Shown: positions 1 through 10,843 of the stretch, in pieces
How positions within the stretch are numbered: position 1 is the first letter of the stretch
How the letters are laid out: every line of letters begins with the position of its first letter
DNA from: Prochlorococcus sp. AG-686-J21
Lineage (GTDB): Bacteria; Cyanobacteriota; Cyanobacteriia; PCC-6307; Cyanobiaceae
DNA: 64,000 bases
Direction: 5' to 3'
Assembly: GCA_003210285.1 (NCBI GenBank)
Contig: QCVS01000001.1
Span: 167,521 to 231,520, forward strand
Position numbers and translations under genes: made by a program
Notes under the pieces: generated by a model
The model's input: the letters and a program-made list of their open reading frames with translations, nothing else
Database searches by the model: none
What the model was told of the DNA's origin: nothing

Positions 1-191
1 ACTGCATACTCTAAAACAGTTTCATTTAAAACAGGGAGTGTTCCTGGCAACCCACAAACAACAGGATCTACATGAGTATTAGGTTCATCGCCAAAAGCAG
101 TTGATGCAGATGTAAATATTTTACTTTTAGTATTAAGCTGGACATGGGTTTCTAAACCAATCACAGCTTCCCAAGGTTCTAAATTTTTCAT
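1..191 (-). CDS. gatB: Aspartyl/glutamyl-tRNA amidotransferase subunit B, N-terminal part (truncated by window edge)
   Basis: The reverse strand from an ATG at 191 reads [20 protein letters not shown] and continues through the left edge. The IGLETHVQL block is the N-terminal signature of GatB, the subunit of the GatCAB amidotransferase that activates and transamidates Glu-tRNA(Gln) or Asp-tRNA(Asn). Only about 63 codons are visible, so nothing can be said about the rest. It is divergent from the thiO-like gene, with an 80-bp gap that must hold both promoters. Confidence 0.93.
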   Translation of the reverse strand, partial: MKNLEPWEAVIGLETHVQLNTKSKIFTSASTAFGDEPNTHVDPVVCGLPGTLPVLNETVLEYA

Positions 192-271
192 TATTAAATG
201 TTCTTCTCTTAATCTTATTGGATATAAGTTAAAAGAGGATCAAAACATATTGAAATTATAAAAATAATTAA

Positions 272-1375
272 ATGAAATCAGATACTAAAAATTCAATTTT
301 AATTATTGGTGGAGGTTTAATAGGTTTATCTATTGCTTATGAATTTGCACGTAATAAATTCAAAGTTGAAGTTTTAAGCAAAAACAGAAGCGAATCTGCT
401 GGATTCGTTGCGGCAGGAATGCTAGCCACCCATGCTGAAGGACTTGAAGATGAATTATTCATATTTGGACAACAAAGTCAAAATTTAATTCCAGAATGGA
501 TTAAAAATATCGAACAAGATAGTGGTATTGATTGTGGTTTAAAAAAATGTGGAATAGTCGTACCCTTTGAAAATATTAAAAAATTGAAGAAATTCAAAAC
601 TTATCAATACGGAAAATATTTAAATCAGAAAAGCCTAAGGAAAGAAATCGTTGGAATACATGCCAAATGGGAGCATGGATTACTTTTTGAACAAGACGGC
701 CAGATAGACAATAGAAGGAGACTTATGCGTGCTCTTGAGCGTGCATGTTCTTTGCATGGGGTTAAATTCCAAGAAGGAGCAGATGTAAAAGAATTGATAT
801 TAGAAAAGAATAAAATTCTTGGTGCAAAAGTTTTAAATGCTACTGGGGAAATAAAAAATATTTTTAGTGAAAAAGTAATTTTATGTTGCGGTGCTTGGAG
901 TAAAAAAGTGTTAAATAATTTACCAATTTTTCCTGTAAAGGGACAAATGATGTCAATACAAGGTCCAGAAAATTCTATTAAAAGAGTTCTTTTTGGTCCT
1001 AATACTTACTTAGTTCCTAGAGATGATGGTCTTATAGTTGTTGGTGCAACCGTTGAAGATAATGCTGAATTTACTCAAGGAAATACTCCAAATGGAATAA
1101 ATCAACTTCAGAAAGGTATTAAATCTTTATTACCAGAAGCATTGAACTGGCCACAAATGGAACATTGGTGGGGATTCAGGCCTTGTACACCTGACTTCAA
1201 GCCGATAATTGGCAAATCAGACGTCGGTAATCTTTATATAGCTACCGGTCACTATAGAAATGGAGTACTTTTTTCAGCAATTACAAGCGATATTATGTTC
1301 AAATTAATTCAAGAAAAAACTCTCAACAATATTGAGACTAATTTTCTTAAAAAATTTAGTTTCAATAGGTTTTAA
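272..1375 (+). CDS. thiO: FAD-dependent glycine oxidase / D-amino acid oxidase family protein (ThiO-like)
   Basis: The 367-residue protein starts with a dinucleotide-binding fold (IIGGGLIGLSIAYEF, residues about 11-25) and ends with a GHYRNG block at 326-331, which is typical of ThiO-type glycine oxidases that make the imine precursor of the thiazole ring of thiamine. Members of the DAO family bind FAD and oxidise small amines. The length is normal for the family. A thiamine gene, thiL, also lies in the window (31980), but not next to it, so the thiamine role is inferred from the family. Other DAO-family amine oxidases are the main alternative. Confidence 0.8.
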   Translation: MKSDTKNSILIIGGGLIGLSIAYEFARNKFKVEVLSKNRSESAGFVAAGMLATHAEGLEDELFIFGQQSQNLIPEWIKNIEQDSGIDCGLKKCGIVVPFENIKKLKKFKTYQYGKYLNQKSLRKEIVGIHAKWEHGLLFEQDGQIDNRRRLMRALERACSLHGVKFQEGADVKELILEKNKILGAKVLNATGEIKNIFSEKVILCCGAWSKKVLNNLPIFPVKGQMMSIQGPENSIKRVLFGPNTYLVPRDDGLIVVGATVEDNAEFTQGNTPNGINQLQKGIKSLLPEALNWPQMEHWWGFRPCTPDFKPIIGKSDVGNLYIATGHYRNGVLFSAITSDIMFKLIQEKTLNNIETNFLKKFSFNRF

Positions 1376-1387
1376 TTTTAAATTTCT

Positions 1388-1846
1388 TTAATTTTCTGCT
1401 CGCCATTCAGAATCAGAAGTCTCCCAATCACATATTTCATGTTGATCAAACCATAAATTAATTTCAAATTTCGCTGTTTCTTCTCCATCTGAACCATGAA
1501 TTATATTTCTACCTATATTAATAGCTAAATCTCCTCTTATAGTGCCAGGTTCAGCCTCAAGAGGTTTTGTAGCACCAATTAATTTTCTAGCGCTTAAGAT
1601 TACTCCTTCTCCTTCCCAAATCATCGCAACCACAGGACCACTTGATATAAAGTCGACTAAATCCTTAAAAAAAGGTCTCTCTCTATGTACCCCATAATGG
1701 TCTTGAGCAAGTTGCTTTGATGGAATTAATTGTTTTAAACCTACCAATTTAAAGCCTTTTTTTTCAAACCTTCCAATAATCTCTGCAACATATCCTCTCT
1801 GAACACCATCTGGTTTAATTGCAAGAAACGTTCTCTCTTTAATCAT
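1388..1846 (-). CDS. ndk: Nucleoside diphosphate kinase
   Basis: The 152-residue product has the full NDK fold: the N-terminal [15 protein letters not shown] block and the phospho-acceptor histidine at H117 in NIIHGSD. It transfers the gamma phosphate between NTPs and NDPs in the cytoplasm. The length matches the family. It converges on the thiO-like gene with a 12-bp gap and is divergent from speA. Confidence 0.97.
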   Translation of the reverse strand: MIKERTFLAIKPDGVQRGYVAEIIGRFEKKGFKLVGLKQLIPSKQLAQDHYGVHRERPFFKDLVDFISSGPVVAMIWEGEGVILSARKLIGATKPLEAEPGTIRGDLAINIGRNIIHGSDGEETAKFEINLWFDQHEICDWETSDSEWRAEN

Positions 1847-1967
1847 TTAATTAGTAATCTCTCTATGTATATTCTTCTTTTAGGTGGTAACTTGGCAAGT
1901 AATCATTAAAATAAAAAATATAGATTTGAGTAATTTTCCAAAACTTATATAAATCACAAAACTAAAA

Positions 1968-3914
1968 TTGAACAATTTTGATCCAAACAAATTAAATAAA
2001 AATTGGACTATAGAAGATAGTATTTCTACTTATGGTATTGATAAATGGGGAGAGAAATATTTTTCAATTAATTCAGATGGCAATATATCGATAACCCCAA
2101 ATAGAAATTCCAAAAAAAAAGTTGATCTTTTTAAACTTGTTAAGGAAATTAAAAGTAGAGAAATCAATACTCCTTTAATAATAAGATTTAACGACATTTT
2201 AAAAGACCGAATTACAGAATTAAATAATGCCTTCTCCCAAGCTATAGAAACTTATGACTATAAAAATATTTATCAAGGAGTTTTTCCTATTAAATGTAAT
2301 CAGCAAAAAAATGTATTGGAAAAAATCATTGAGTATGGGGATCGTTGGAATTTTGGTTTAGAAGTAGGAAGTAAGTCAGAATTATTAATTGGATTATCAA
2401 TCCTAGAAAATCAAAAATCACTTTTAATTTGTAATGGATATAAAGATAAAAAGTATATTGAGACTGCAATATTAGCCAGAAAACTTGGTAAACAGCCAAT
2501 TATAGTTATTGAGCAAAGAGATGAAGTTCAAAGAATTATAGAAGCTGTAAAAGATCTCAAAGCAACCCCCATACTTGGGATTAGGTCAAAATTATCAAGT
2601 AAGAGTAGTGGAAGGTGGGGTAAATCAGTGGGAGATAATTCCAAATTTGGATTATCAATTCCAGAAATAATGCTAACAATAAAAGAGCTCAAAGAAGCAA
2701 ATCTAATAAATGAAATGATGTTGCTGCATTTCCATGTTGGAAGCCAAATAAGTGATATATCAGTAATAAAAGACGCATTACAAGAAGCTAGTCAAATATT
2801 TGTTGAATTATCTAAGTTAGGCGCACCAATGAAATATATAGATGTAGGAGGCGGCTTAGGAATAGACTTCGATGGAACTAAAACTTCTTCCAATACTTCG
2901 ACAAATTATTCTCTTCAAAACTACGCAAATGACGTTATTGCAACAGTAAAAGATTCATGTGATGTAAACAATATTCAACAACCAATCATAATCTCAGAAA
3001 GTGGTAGAGCGATAATCAGTCATTGTTCAGTTTTAATTTTTAATGTTTTAGGGACAAGTCATGTCAGCTCCCAAGTAAAAGTATCCGATCAAAAAAAACA
3101 ATCATTAATCATCACAAATCTGATAGAAACCCTAAATCAACTAAAGAATCTTAGAGATAAAAAAGAAGATTTATCTGAAATAATAGAATTATGGAATGAC
3201 GCTAAAAAATTTAAAGAGGATTGCTTAGTCGCTTTTAGATTGGGATTTATCTGTTTGGAAGAACGTGCGTATGCGGAAGAACTTACATGGGCTTGTGCAA
3301 AAGAGATTGCAAATCACTTGGAGAATGATGAAATTATCCATCCAGATTTATCTGAAATAACTGAAACGCTTGCATCAACATATTACGCAAATTTATCAGT
3401 TTTTAAATCTATTCCTGATGCCTGGGCAATTAATCAAGTTTTTCCAATTATTCCAATACATAGACATTTAGAAGAGCCCTTTTGTAAAGGAAACTTTGCG
3501 GATTTAACTTGCGATTCTGATGGCAAGCTGAATAGTTTTATTGATAATGGAAAGATTAAATCACTTTTAAATTTACATCGCCCAGAAAAAAATAATGACT
3601 ATCTAATAGGAATCTTTATGGCTGGAGCATATCAAGAAGCATTAGGGAATTTCCATAATTTATTTGGAAATACTAACGTTATTCATATTGATATAAATGA
3701 AGATAATTCTTATAAAATTAAAAACATCATCAAAGAAAATAGCAAATCAGAAATTTTAGAGTTATTAGATTTCAGTTCAGATAATTTAGTTGAATCAATA
3801 AGAGTCAATACTGAATCTGCCATTAATAATAAAACTTTGACTATTCAAGAAGCACGAAAATTAATTGATCAAATAGAAACCAGTTTAAGAAAAAGTAGTT
3901 ACTTATCAGAGTAA
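1968..3914 (+). CDS. speA: Biosynthetic arginine decarboxylase
   Basis: The 648-residue product matches the large PLP-dependent biosynthetic arginine decarboxylases that turn arginine into agmatine, the first step to putrescine and spermidine. The N-terminal PLP-lysine block is VFPIKCNQ with K109; a glycine-rich [12 protein letters not shown] block and a SESGRA block follow in a PLP-binding barrel. I used the TTG at 1968, which preserves the family's N-terminal WTIEDS.. YGI..W motif; no ATG upstream gives a longer product. The last 16 bp overlap the convergent alaS gene. Confidence 0.95.
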   Translation: MNNFDPNKLNKNWTIEDSISTYGIDKWGEKYFSINSDGNISITPNRNSKKKVDLFKLVKEIKSREINTPLIIRFNDILKDRITELNNAFSQAIETYDYKNIYQGVFPIKCNQQKNVLEKIIEYGDRWNFGLEVGSKSELLIGLSILENQKSLLICNGYKDKKYIETAILARKLGKQPIIVIEQRDEVQRIIEAVKDLKATPILGIRSKLSSKSSGRWGKSVGDNSKFGLSIPEIMLTIKELKEANLINEMMLLHFHVGSQISDISVIKDALQEASQIFVELSKLGAPMKYIDVGGGLGIDFDGTKTSSNTSTNYSLQNYANDVIATVKDSCDVNNIQQPIIISESGRAIISHCSVLIFNVLGTSHVSSQVKVSDQKKQSLIITNLIETLNQLKNLRDKKEDLSEIIELWNDAKKFKEDCLVAFRLGFICLEERAYAEELTWACAKEIANHLENDEIIHPDLSEITETLASTYYANLSVFKSIPDAWAINQVFPIIPIHRHLEEPFCKGNFADLTCDSDGKLNSFIDNGKIKSLLNLHRPEKNNDYLIGIFMAGAYQEALGNFHNLFGNTNVIHIDINEDNSYKIKNIIKENSKSEILELLDFSSDNLVESIRVNTESAINNKTLTIQEARKLIDQIETSLRKSSYLSE

Positions 3915-6559
3915 CTAAGGAGCTTTGTCCTCAAATCTTTTCTTGCATATTCCAAAGCATCACTTAATTTATCAATATCTTTACCACCTGCCTGTGCAAA
4001 GTTGGGTTTACCTCCCCCTCCCCCAGAACAAATACGTGAAATATCATTAATTAATTTTCCAGCATGCATACCTCTTTTAACTAAGTCTTCCCCAAAAGAG
4101 ACAACAAATAACAATTTTCTATTTTCCTTATCTGGTATTCCTCCGAGAATCACAGCCGACTTATCTCCCAATTTAGAAGTTAAATCTAGTGCTGCAGATT
4201 GTAGAGAATTTCCATCTAGTCCATCAAGTTGACTAATAATAAGCGAAAATAATCCAATTTTATTTGCAGAAGAAATTAGCGAAGAGTATTTAAAAAAAGC
4301 TATTTCATCCTTCATTTTTTGTATTTCTTTATTTTTATTAATCAACTCTGATTGCAAAGAATTAACCCTTTCAAACAATTGCGATGGACTTGCTTTTAAT
4401 AAATCACTAAGTTTATTTACAGTATCATCTCTTTCTTTTAAATAATCTAAAACCAACTGTCCAGATAGTGCTTCTATCCTTCTAATTCCTGAAGATATTC
4501 CTAGTTCACTAATAATTTTAAAGCTCCCCACATCAGATGTCTTTCTAACATGTGTCCCTCCACAAAGCTCCATAGAAACTCCTGGAACATCAACTACCCT
4601 AACAATATCTCCATATTTCTCTCCAAACATAGCTAGAGCACCTGCTTTAAGAGCCTCATCTTTCTCCATCTGTTTCACTTGAATAGGATGATTTTCTAAA
4701 ATCCAGGCATTAACCAAAGATTCAATTTGTAAAATTTGTTCTTTCGATAAAGGTTGAGGAGAATTAAAATCGAACCGTAATTTATTAAAAGCTACTAATG
4801 AACCTCGTTGGCTAACACTGTCATCAATAACTATTTTGAGAGCTGATTGAAGTAAATGAGTAGCAGTATGATTAGATTCAGCTTTAGCTCTATTGGAATT
4901 ATCAACTCTTGTATCAACTAACTGATTTCTGAAAATTTCTCCTTTTTTTACCATTCCGCAATGCAAGAATATATTTTTTTTTCTGATAACTTTATCTACA
5001 TAAATTTCTGTACCATCACCAGAAATAGTTCCTGTATCGCCAACTTGACCTCCTGATTCTCCATAAAAAGAAGTTTGATCGAGGATAATTTGAACAGCTT
5101 GTCCTTGAGTAGCTTTTTCTACAGAGTTTGCCTCAAAAAATATACCCTTTACTAACCCCTTGGAATTTAAAGAATCATATCCTTCAAAAATAGTTTGATC
5201 AAATAAATCTATTTCTCTTTCAATTGATCCTTTTAAAGTTAAATCAATTTTTTGAGATGCTGCTTTCGCTCTTCCTTTTTGAGCCTCCATTTCTCTTGCA
5301 AAACCATCTAAATCAACATTTATGTTTTTTTCCTCAAGTATCTCTTTAGTTAATTCTAGAGGGAATCCATAGGTATCATACAGTTCAAAAGCTTTGGATC
5401 CAGAGATTAATTTTTCGCCAGAACTTATAAAATCATTTAATAATTTTTCACCTCGATCTAAAGTTTCAAGAAATCTTTTTTCCTCAATATTAATCTCTCT
5501 TAAAATTCGTTCTTTATTATTTTTCAAATCCGGATAAATATTTTGCATCAAACTAATTCCAAGAGATGCAAGCCTAGAAAGAAAATCGTCTTTTATACCC
5601 AATAATCTTCCATGCCTAATCATCCTTCTCAACAACCTTCTCAAGATATACCCCCTACCTAGATTACTAGCAACTACTCCGTCGGAAATTAAATGAATAA
5701 TTGCTCTAGTATGATCACCAAGTATTTTAAGTGAAATCTTAGTACGATCATCAGAAGAAAAATAATCAACATTAGCAATAAGAGAAGCCTCTTTGACAAT
5801 TGGAAAAATTAAATCAGTTTCATAATTATTTTTCTTTTTTTGAAGAATTTGAGCCATCCGCTCAAGGCCCATCCCGGTATCAATATTTTTAAATTCAAGG
5901 TCTGTTAAAATTCCCTTTGAATCGCGGTTATATTGCATAAATACAAGATTATAAAATTCAATAAAACGATCTCCATCCTCTAGATCAATATTTTTGAGTC
6001 CTTTTTCGGGATTAAAATCATAATAAAGTTCGGAACAAGGTCCACATGGACCTGTCGCTCCAGAAGACCAAAAATTATCCTTTGCATCTAACTGAATTAT
6101 TCTTTCTGGATTAATCCCAATATCATCTCTCCATATTTTTTCTGATTCATGATCTTCATGAAAAACACTAATAATAATATTTTCAGGTTTAAGATGATAT
6201 GCATCAGTAATTAATTCCCAAGCCCACTGAATTGCCTCTTTTTTAAAATAATCTCCAAAAGAAAAATTACCTAACATTTCAAAAAAAGTGTGGTGTCTTG
6301 CTGTAACGCCTACGTTTTCAATATCGTTAGTTCTTATACACTTTTGACTTGATGAGGCTCTAGGAGATGGTCTATTCCTTAACCCTAAAAAAATAGGTTT
6401 AAAAGGCAGCATCCCAGCAATGGTAAGCATCACTGTGGGATCATCTGGAATCAAAGAGGAACTGGGGATAATCAGATGTGATTTACTTTCATAAAAATCT
6501 AAAAAAGTTTTTCTTATTTCATCACCAGTAATTGGAGTGTTTTTAGTTTGAGATTTCAT
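3899..6559 (-). CDS. alaS: Alanyl-tRNA synthetase
   Basis: The 886-residue class II synthetase charges tRNA(Ala). The catalytic core is N-terminal (from [10 protein letters not shown]). The editing-domain zinc ligands are seen as HTATH (about residues 564-568) and CGGTH (about 666-670). The C-Ala region ends with the glycine-rich [16 protein letters not shown] segment typical of AlaRS. Length is standard for bacteria. It overlaps speA by 16 bp at the 3' end and is divergent from the flavodiiron gene, with about 115 bp between the start codons. Confidence 0.98.
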   Translation of the reverse strand: MKSQTKNTPITGDEIRKTFLDFYESKSHLIIPSSSLIPDDPTVMLTIAGMLPFKPIFLGLRNRPSPRASSSQKCIRTNDIENVGVTARHHTFFEMLGNFSFGDYFKKEAIQWAWELITDAYHLKPENIIISVFHEDHESEKIWRDDIGINPERIIQLDAKDNFWSSGATGPCGPCSELYYDFNPEKGLKNIDLEDGDRFIEFYNLVFMQYNRDSKGILTDLEFKNIDTGMGLERMAQILQKKKNNYETDLIFPIVKEASLIANVDYFSSDDRTKISLKILGDHTRAIIHLISDGVVASNLGRGYILRRLLRRMIRHGRLLGIKDDFLSRLASLGISLMQNIYPDLKNNKERILREINIEEKRFLETLDRGEKLLNDFISSGEKLISGSKAFELYDTYGFPLELTKEILEEKNINVDLDGFAREMEAQKGRAKAASQKIDLTLKGSIEREIDLFDQTIFEGYDSLNSKGLVKGIFFEANSVEKATQGQAVQIILDQTSFYGESGGQVGDTGTISGDGTEIYVDKVIRKKNIFLHCGMVKKGEIFRNQLVDTRVDNSNRAKAESNHTATHLLQSALKIVIDDSVSQRGSLVAFNKLRFDFNSPQPLSKEQILQIESLVNAWILENHPIQVKQMEKDEALKAGALAMFGEKYGDIVRVVDVPGVSMELCGGTHVRKTSDVGSFKIISELGISSGIRRIEALSGQLVLDYLKERDDTVNKLSDLLKASPSQLFERVNSLQSELINKNKEIQKMKDEIAFFKYSSLISSANKIGLFSLIISQLDGLDGNSLQSAALDLTSKLGDKSAVILGGIPDKENRKLLFVVSFGEDLVKRGMHAGKLINDISRICSGGGGGKPNFAQAGGKDIDKLSDALEYARKDLRTKLLSYSDK

Positions 6560-6673
6560 TCATAACAGAATCAATAATGAAGTGATTAAAAAACAAATTC
6601 GGTAATTCCACACTTAGATTCACGCGGATTTATATTGTATTTAACTAAATTCATAATACAAAAGAATCATAGT

Positions 6674-8449
6674 ATGATAACTTCTGCAAAAACAAGTACT
6701 TCAGAGATGATTAAAGTTGAGCAAAAATTATCTGTGCAATATAAAGTTTTTGCAGATGACTCAAGTGCAATTAGATCTCTTGACTGGGATCGAAGTAGGT
6801 TTGATATTGAATTTGGATTAAGAAATGGAACTACTTATAATAGTTTTATCATTAAGGGCCAAAAACTAGCAATAATTGATACAAGCCACTCTAAATTTGA
6901 AGAACTATGGCTTGAACAATTATTAAAAGAAATAAATCCAGAAGAAATTGACTATTTAATTACTAGTCATACAGAACCAGACCACTCAGGTTTAATTGGA
7001 AACCTCTTAAATCTTAATCCTCAAATAACATTAGTTGGTTCAAAATTAGCGCTTAAATTTATTGAAGATCAAATACATATTCCATTTAAAAGTTTAGAAG
7101 TAAAAAGTGGGCAATTTTTAGATCTTGGAGCTAACCCTACAAGCAGAGTAAATCATAATATTGAATTTATAAGTGCCCCAAATTTACATTGGCCAGATAC
7201 CATTTTCTCCTACGATCACGGTACAAATGTTTTATACACATGCGACGCTTTTGGATTGCATTATTGCTCTGATGAATTTTTTGATAGTAATCAAAAAGAA
7301 ATATATGAAGATTTTCGTTTTTATTACGATTGCCTAATGGGCCCGAACGCAAGAAGTGTTCTGCAAGCTATTAAGCGAATAGATAAATTACCTGAACTTA
7401 AAACTATAGCGGTTGGTCATGGGCCATTGCTTCATAATCAAGTTAATTTTTGGAAAGAAAAATATTCAGAATGGAGTAGCAATAAGAGTAAAGGTAATGA
7501 ATTTGTATCTGTCTGCTACATAAGTGATTATGGATATTGTGATCGATTAAGCCAGGCTATATCTCATGGCATAAGCAAGGCAGATGCACAGGTCCAATTA
7601 ATTGATTTAAGATCTTCGGATTCTCAGGAATTAACAGGTTTAATTTCAGAATCTAAAGCCGTAGTAATCCCAACATGGTCAGTTAATTCAGATAATGAAT
7701 TAAAAGAGTCTCTTGGCACTCTTTTTGCCGCATTAAAACCTAAACAATTTACAGCTGTTTATGATGCATTTGGAGGAAATGATGAACCGATAGATTCATT
7801 AGCAAGTAAGTTAAGAGAATTAGGACAAAAAGAAGCCTTTTTACCTCTAAGAGTTAAAAATATTCCAGATCCTATTATCTATCAACAATTCGAAGAAGCC
7901 GGAACTGACTTGGGACAATTAATTAATAAGAAAAAAAATATTGCTTCAATGAAAAGTCTCGATTCAAATTTGGATAAAGCTTTAGGGAGACTAAGTGGAG
8001 GTTTATACGTAGTCACAGCTAGCCAAGGAGAAGGTTCGACTTTCAGACAAAGCGCGATGGTGGCAAGCTGGGTTAGTCAGGCAAGTTTCAGTCCACCAGG
8101 AATTACAGTTGCAGTTGCAAAAGATAGAGCTATTGAATCTTATATGCGAGTTGGAGAAGGCTTTGTTGTTAATATCTTGCGAGAAGATAACTATCAAAAA
8201 ATGTTTAGACATTTTTTAAAAAGATTTGCACCTGGAGCAGATAGGTTTGCGGATGTAGATGTAGTTAACAAAATTGCAAATGGTGGTCCAGTACTTTCTG
8301 ATTCCCTCGCGTTTTTAGATTGTAAAGTAAGTTCACGATTAGAGACTCCAGATCATTGGATTATTTACGGTATAGTTGAAAATGGGAGTGTCTCCGATTT
8401 ATCCTGTAAAACAGCAGTTCATCATAGGAAAGTTGCTAATCACTACTAA
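6674..8449 (+). CDS. Flavodiiron (diflavin flavoprotein) with canonical metal ligands, Flv3-like
   Basis: The three domains in order are a metallo-beta-lactamase-like diiron domain (about 40-260), a flavodoxin domain (about 270-420) and a C-terminal flavin reductase-like domain (about 440-591), the architecture of cyanobacterial Flv1/Flv3 proteins that reduce O2 at the acceptor side of photosystem I. Counting from the ATG at 6674, the ligand set H99-x-E101-x-D103-H104, H172, D191 and H249 is intact, which fits Flv3 rather than Flv1. I chose this ATG; a TTG 39 bp upstream would add 13 residues unlike the family N-terminus. It is followed after 17 bp by a second, ligand-degenerate paralog, so the two likely form one operon and a heteromer. 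Confidence 0.92.
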   Translation: MITSAKTSTSEMIKVEQKLSVQYKVFADDSSAIRSLDWDRSRFDIEFGLRNGTTYNSFIIKGQKLAIIDTSHSKFEELWLEQLLKEINPEEIDYLITSHTEPDHSGLIGNLLNLNPQITLVGSKLALKFIEDQIHIPFKSLEVKSGQFLDLGANPTSRVNHNIEFISAPNLHWPDTIFSYDHGTNVLYTCDAFGLHYCSDEFFDSNQKEIYEDFRFYYDCLMGPNARSVLQAIKRIDKLPELKTIAVGHGPLLHNQVNFWKEKYSEWSSNKSKGNEFVSVCYISDYGYCDRLSQAISHGISKADAQVQLIDLRSSDSQELTGLISESKAVVIPTWSVNSDNELKESLGTLFAALKPKQFTAVYDAFGGNDEPIDSLASKLRELGQKEAFLPLRVKNIPDPIIYQQFEEAGTDLGQLINKKKNIASMKSLDSNLDKALGRLSGGLYVVTASQGEGSTFRQSAMVASWVSQASFSPPGITVAVAKDRAIESYMRVGEGFVVNILREDNYQKMFRHFLKRFAPGADRFADVDVVNKIANGGPVLSDSLAFLDCKVSSRLETPDHWIIYGIVENGSVSDLSCKTAVHHRKVANHY

Positions 8450-8466
8450 AAAATAAATCTCTAAAG

Positions 8467-10269
8467 ATGTTAGAAATTAATACAAATTTACTTTTAGAAA
8501 ATAAAAACTTATCAACATTTGAAATAACTAAAAATTTTACTTGCGTAAGATTTCTTGATCAAAATAAAGAAAGGTTTGAGCTCGAATTTAATCTTGAGAA
8601 AGGAACATCATATAATACCTTTCTCATCGTAAGTAAAGATGACTTTTTCATTATTCATCCGCCTGAAAAAGAATATGCAAAATTAATTAATGAAGTAATT
8701 TCTAATTTTTTTGATCAGTTTAAATTCAACAGAATTAACATCATTACAGGTCATGTAAATCCTAAAATTATTGAAACTATAAAGTTAATTAATGTCCAAT
8801 TCAGTAACTTAACTATCACATGCTCGAATCCTGGTTTTAAGCTTATTAGTGAACTTTGGAATCAAAAAAATCCAAATTTAAAACCTTTTATTGAGAAAGA
8901 ATTACCCAAAATTAACATCGTAAAAAAAGAACTTAATTTAGAACTAGAAAATATTTCATTAAAACTATATCCTGTGCCAACTGCCCGCTGGCCTGGTGGA
9001 TTAATCGTATATGAAGAGAATCAAGAAATACTTTTAAGTGAAAAAATATTTTCTGCACATTTAGCATCTGAAGAATGGTCAGAAACCAACCGAATAAGTA
9101 CAGAAATTGATAGGAAACATTTTTATGATTGTCTTATGGCACCAATGTCTAATCAAATCGTATCAATAGCGGAAAAAATTTCTGAATTAGAAATTAAAAC
9201 TATCGCTCCACTCCACGGTCCAGCAATTGAGTACAGCTTAAAAAGCTTTTTAAATGACTACATTAGATGGGGAGAAAATCTCTCAACAAACAATTCTAAA
9301 ATTGTATTAATATTCGCTAGTGCTTATGGCAATACAGCTTCAATAGGTGATGCATTAGCTAAAGGTGTAAATAGAACTTCAGTAGAAGTTGAAAGTATTA
9401 ATTGTGAATTTACATCTAATGATGAACTTATAAAATCGATTCAAAATGCCGATGGATATCTAATCGGATCGCCTACTTTGGGGGGACACGCCCCAACTCC
9501 AATAGTAAGTGCTCTTGGAACTTTGTTATCAGAGGGTAATAGAGATAAACCTGTAGGCATTTTCGGCAGTTTTGGATGGAGCGGAGAAGCAATAGATTTG
9601 CTTGAAACAAAATTAAAAGATGGTGGCTTTAAATTTAGTTTTGATCCAATAAGAATAAAATTTAGTCCTAATAAACCAAAAATTAAAGAACTAGAAGAGA
9701 TTGGTACTCATTTTGGGAGAAAAATTTTAAAAAAAGCAAAACAAAAAATTAGAAAATCAGATACTGGAATGATTTCTAGTAAAACTGATCCTACATTACA
9801 AGCTTTAGGTAGAGTACTAGGTTCACTGTGTGTTCTGACTGCCTCAAAAGGAAAAGATGAAAATAATATAAAAGGCGCTATGCTTGCATCTTGGGTAAGC
9901 CAAGCAAGTTTTTCTCCACCGGGTTTGAGTATTGCGGTAGCAAAAGATAGATCAGTAGAATCACTTCTGCAAAAAGGTGACTCTTTCGCCTTAAATATTC
10001 TCAGCGAAAAAGATTTCAGGGAGCCGTTGAAAAGGTTTACAAAACCATTTTTACCGGGAGAAGATAGATTTGAGGGATTGGATATTGAACTAACACCAAA
10101 TAATCAAGTAATTATTCCTGAGGCCTTAGCATGGGTAGATGCTTCTGTAAAAGAAAGAATGGAATGCGGAGATCATTGGGTAATATATGCTGAGGTTTTA
10201 CACGGCAATATATTAAAATCCGATAGCCTAACTGCTGTTCATCACCGTAAGAGTGGAGCTAACTATTAA
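8467..10269 (+). CDS. Flavodiiron paralog with degenerate diiron site, Flv1-like
   Basis: This 600-residue protein has the same three-domain layout as its upstream neighbour, including a flavodoxin segment (IFASAYGNTASIGDAL, about 282-297) and a C-terminal flavin reductase-like domain with the shared block SWVSQASFSPPG. The diiron ligands are mostly replaced: the H-x-E-x-D-H motif reads HVNPKI from residue 96, and the later histidine lies in a TARWPGG segment where the paralog has NLHWPD. Family knowledge places such noncanonical members as Flv1, which pairs with Flv3. It begins 17 bp after the Flv3-like gene and ends 18 bp before an FMN reductase-like gene. Confidence 0.9.
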   Translation: MLEINTNLLLENKNLSTFEITKNFTCVRFLDQNKERFELEFNLEKGTSYNTFLIVSKDDFFIIHPPEKEYAKLINEVISNFFDQFKFNRINIITGHVNPKIIETIKLINVQFSNLTITCSNPGFKLISELWNQKNPNLKPFIEKELPKINIVKKELNLELENISLKLYPVPTARWPGGLIVYEENQEILLSEKIFSAHLASEEWSETNRISTEIDRKHFYDCLMAPMSNQIVSIAEKISELEIKTIAPLHGPAIEYSLKSFLNDYIRWGENLSTNNSKIVLIFASAYGNTASIGDALAKGVNRTSVEVESINCEFTSNDELIKSIQNADGYLIGSPTLGGHAPTPIVSALGTLLSEGNRDKPVGIFGSFGWSGEAIDLLETKLKDGGFKFSFDPIRIKFSPNKPKIKELEEIGTHFGRKILKKAKQKIRKSDTGMISSKTDPTLQALGRVLGSLCVLTASKGKDENNIKGAMLASWVSQASFSPPGLSIAVAKDRSVESLLQKGDSFALNILSEKDFREPLKRFTKPFLPGEDRFEGLDIELTPNNQVIIPEALAWVDASVKERMECGDHWVIYAEVLHGNILKSDSLTAVHHRKSGANY

Positions 10270-10287
10270 ACCAAATTATTTTTAATT

Positions 10288-10812
10288 ATGACTGAATCAA
10301 CAGATCTAATAATCATTTCAGCTAGTTGCGGAAAAAATCTAGAACTTTCAAAAATATTTCAAGAGAAAAGTAATGAACTAAAATTCAATTCTGAAATTTT
10401 AGATCTTACTACTTTTGATATTCCTTTATTTAATCCACGAATTCATACCAAAGAACATATTCCTACCGAAATAATTGAAATAAAAACAAAACTGTTTGCT
10501 ATAGAGAAATGGATTATATGTGCGCCTGAATATAACGGTTCGATACCTCCAATTCTTTCTAATTTAATAGCATGGTTATCTGTATCAGGAGACGATTTTA
10601 GAAATTTATTTAATGGTCAGCCAATTGCAATTGCAACTTTTTCTGGTGGAGTTGGATTAGAGTTATTAACCTCATTAAGAATCCAATTAGTACATTTAGG
10701 AAGTCAAGTTTTGGGTAGACAGCTATTATCTTCATTTAGTAAACCCGTGGATGTAAAAACAATAGAGGATATACTTCAACGACTATCGCAAATGAAAAAA
10801 TTAAAAATATAA
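10288..10812 (+). CDS. NADPH-dependent FMN reductase family protein
   Basis: The 174-residue single-domain protein has a flavodoxin-like fold: an N-terminal strand and phosphate loop (LIIISASCGKNLELSKI), the CAPEYNGSIPPILSNLIAWLS block around residues 77-97 that is diagnostic of NADPH-dependent FMN reductases, and the LRIQLVHLGSQVLG motif near the C-terminus. It sits 18 bp downstream of the two flavodiiron genes in the same direction, which suggests that it supplies reduced flavin or electrons to that system; this link is inferred from context only. Confidence 0.8.
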   Translation: MTESTDLIIISASCGKNLELSKIFQEKSNELKFNSEILDLTTFDIPLFNPRIHTKEHIPTEIIEIKTKLFAIEKWIICAPEYNGSIPPILSNLIAWLSVSGDDFRNLFNGQPIAIATFSGGVGLELLTSLRIQLVHLGSQVLGRQLLSSFSKPVDVKTIEDILQRLSQMKKLKI

Positions 10813-10843
10813 ATTTCTTTTTAAAAATATAAACAAATTATAT

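Noticed and set aside
192-271. TPP riboswitch before the thiO-like gene or thiL
   Set aside because: No conserved THI-box segments are visible in the 80-bp gap, and thiL overlaps the preceding gene.
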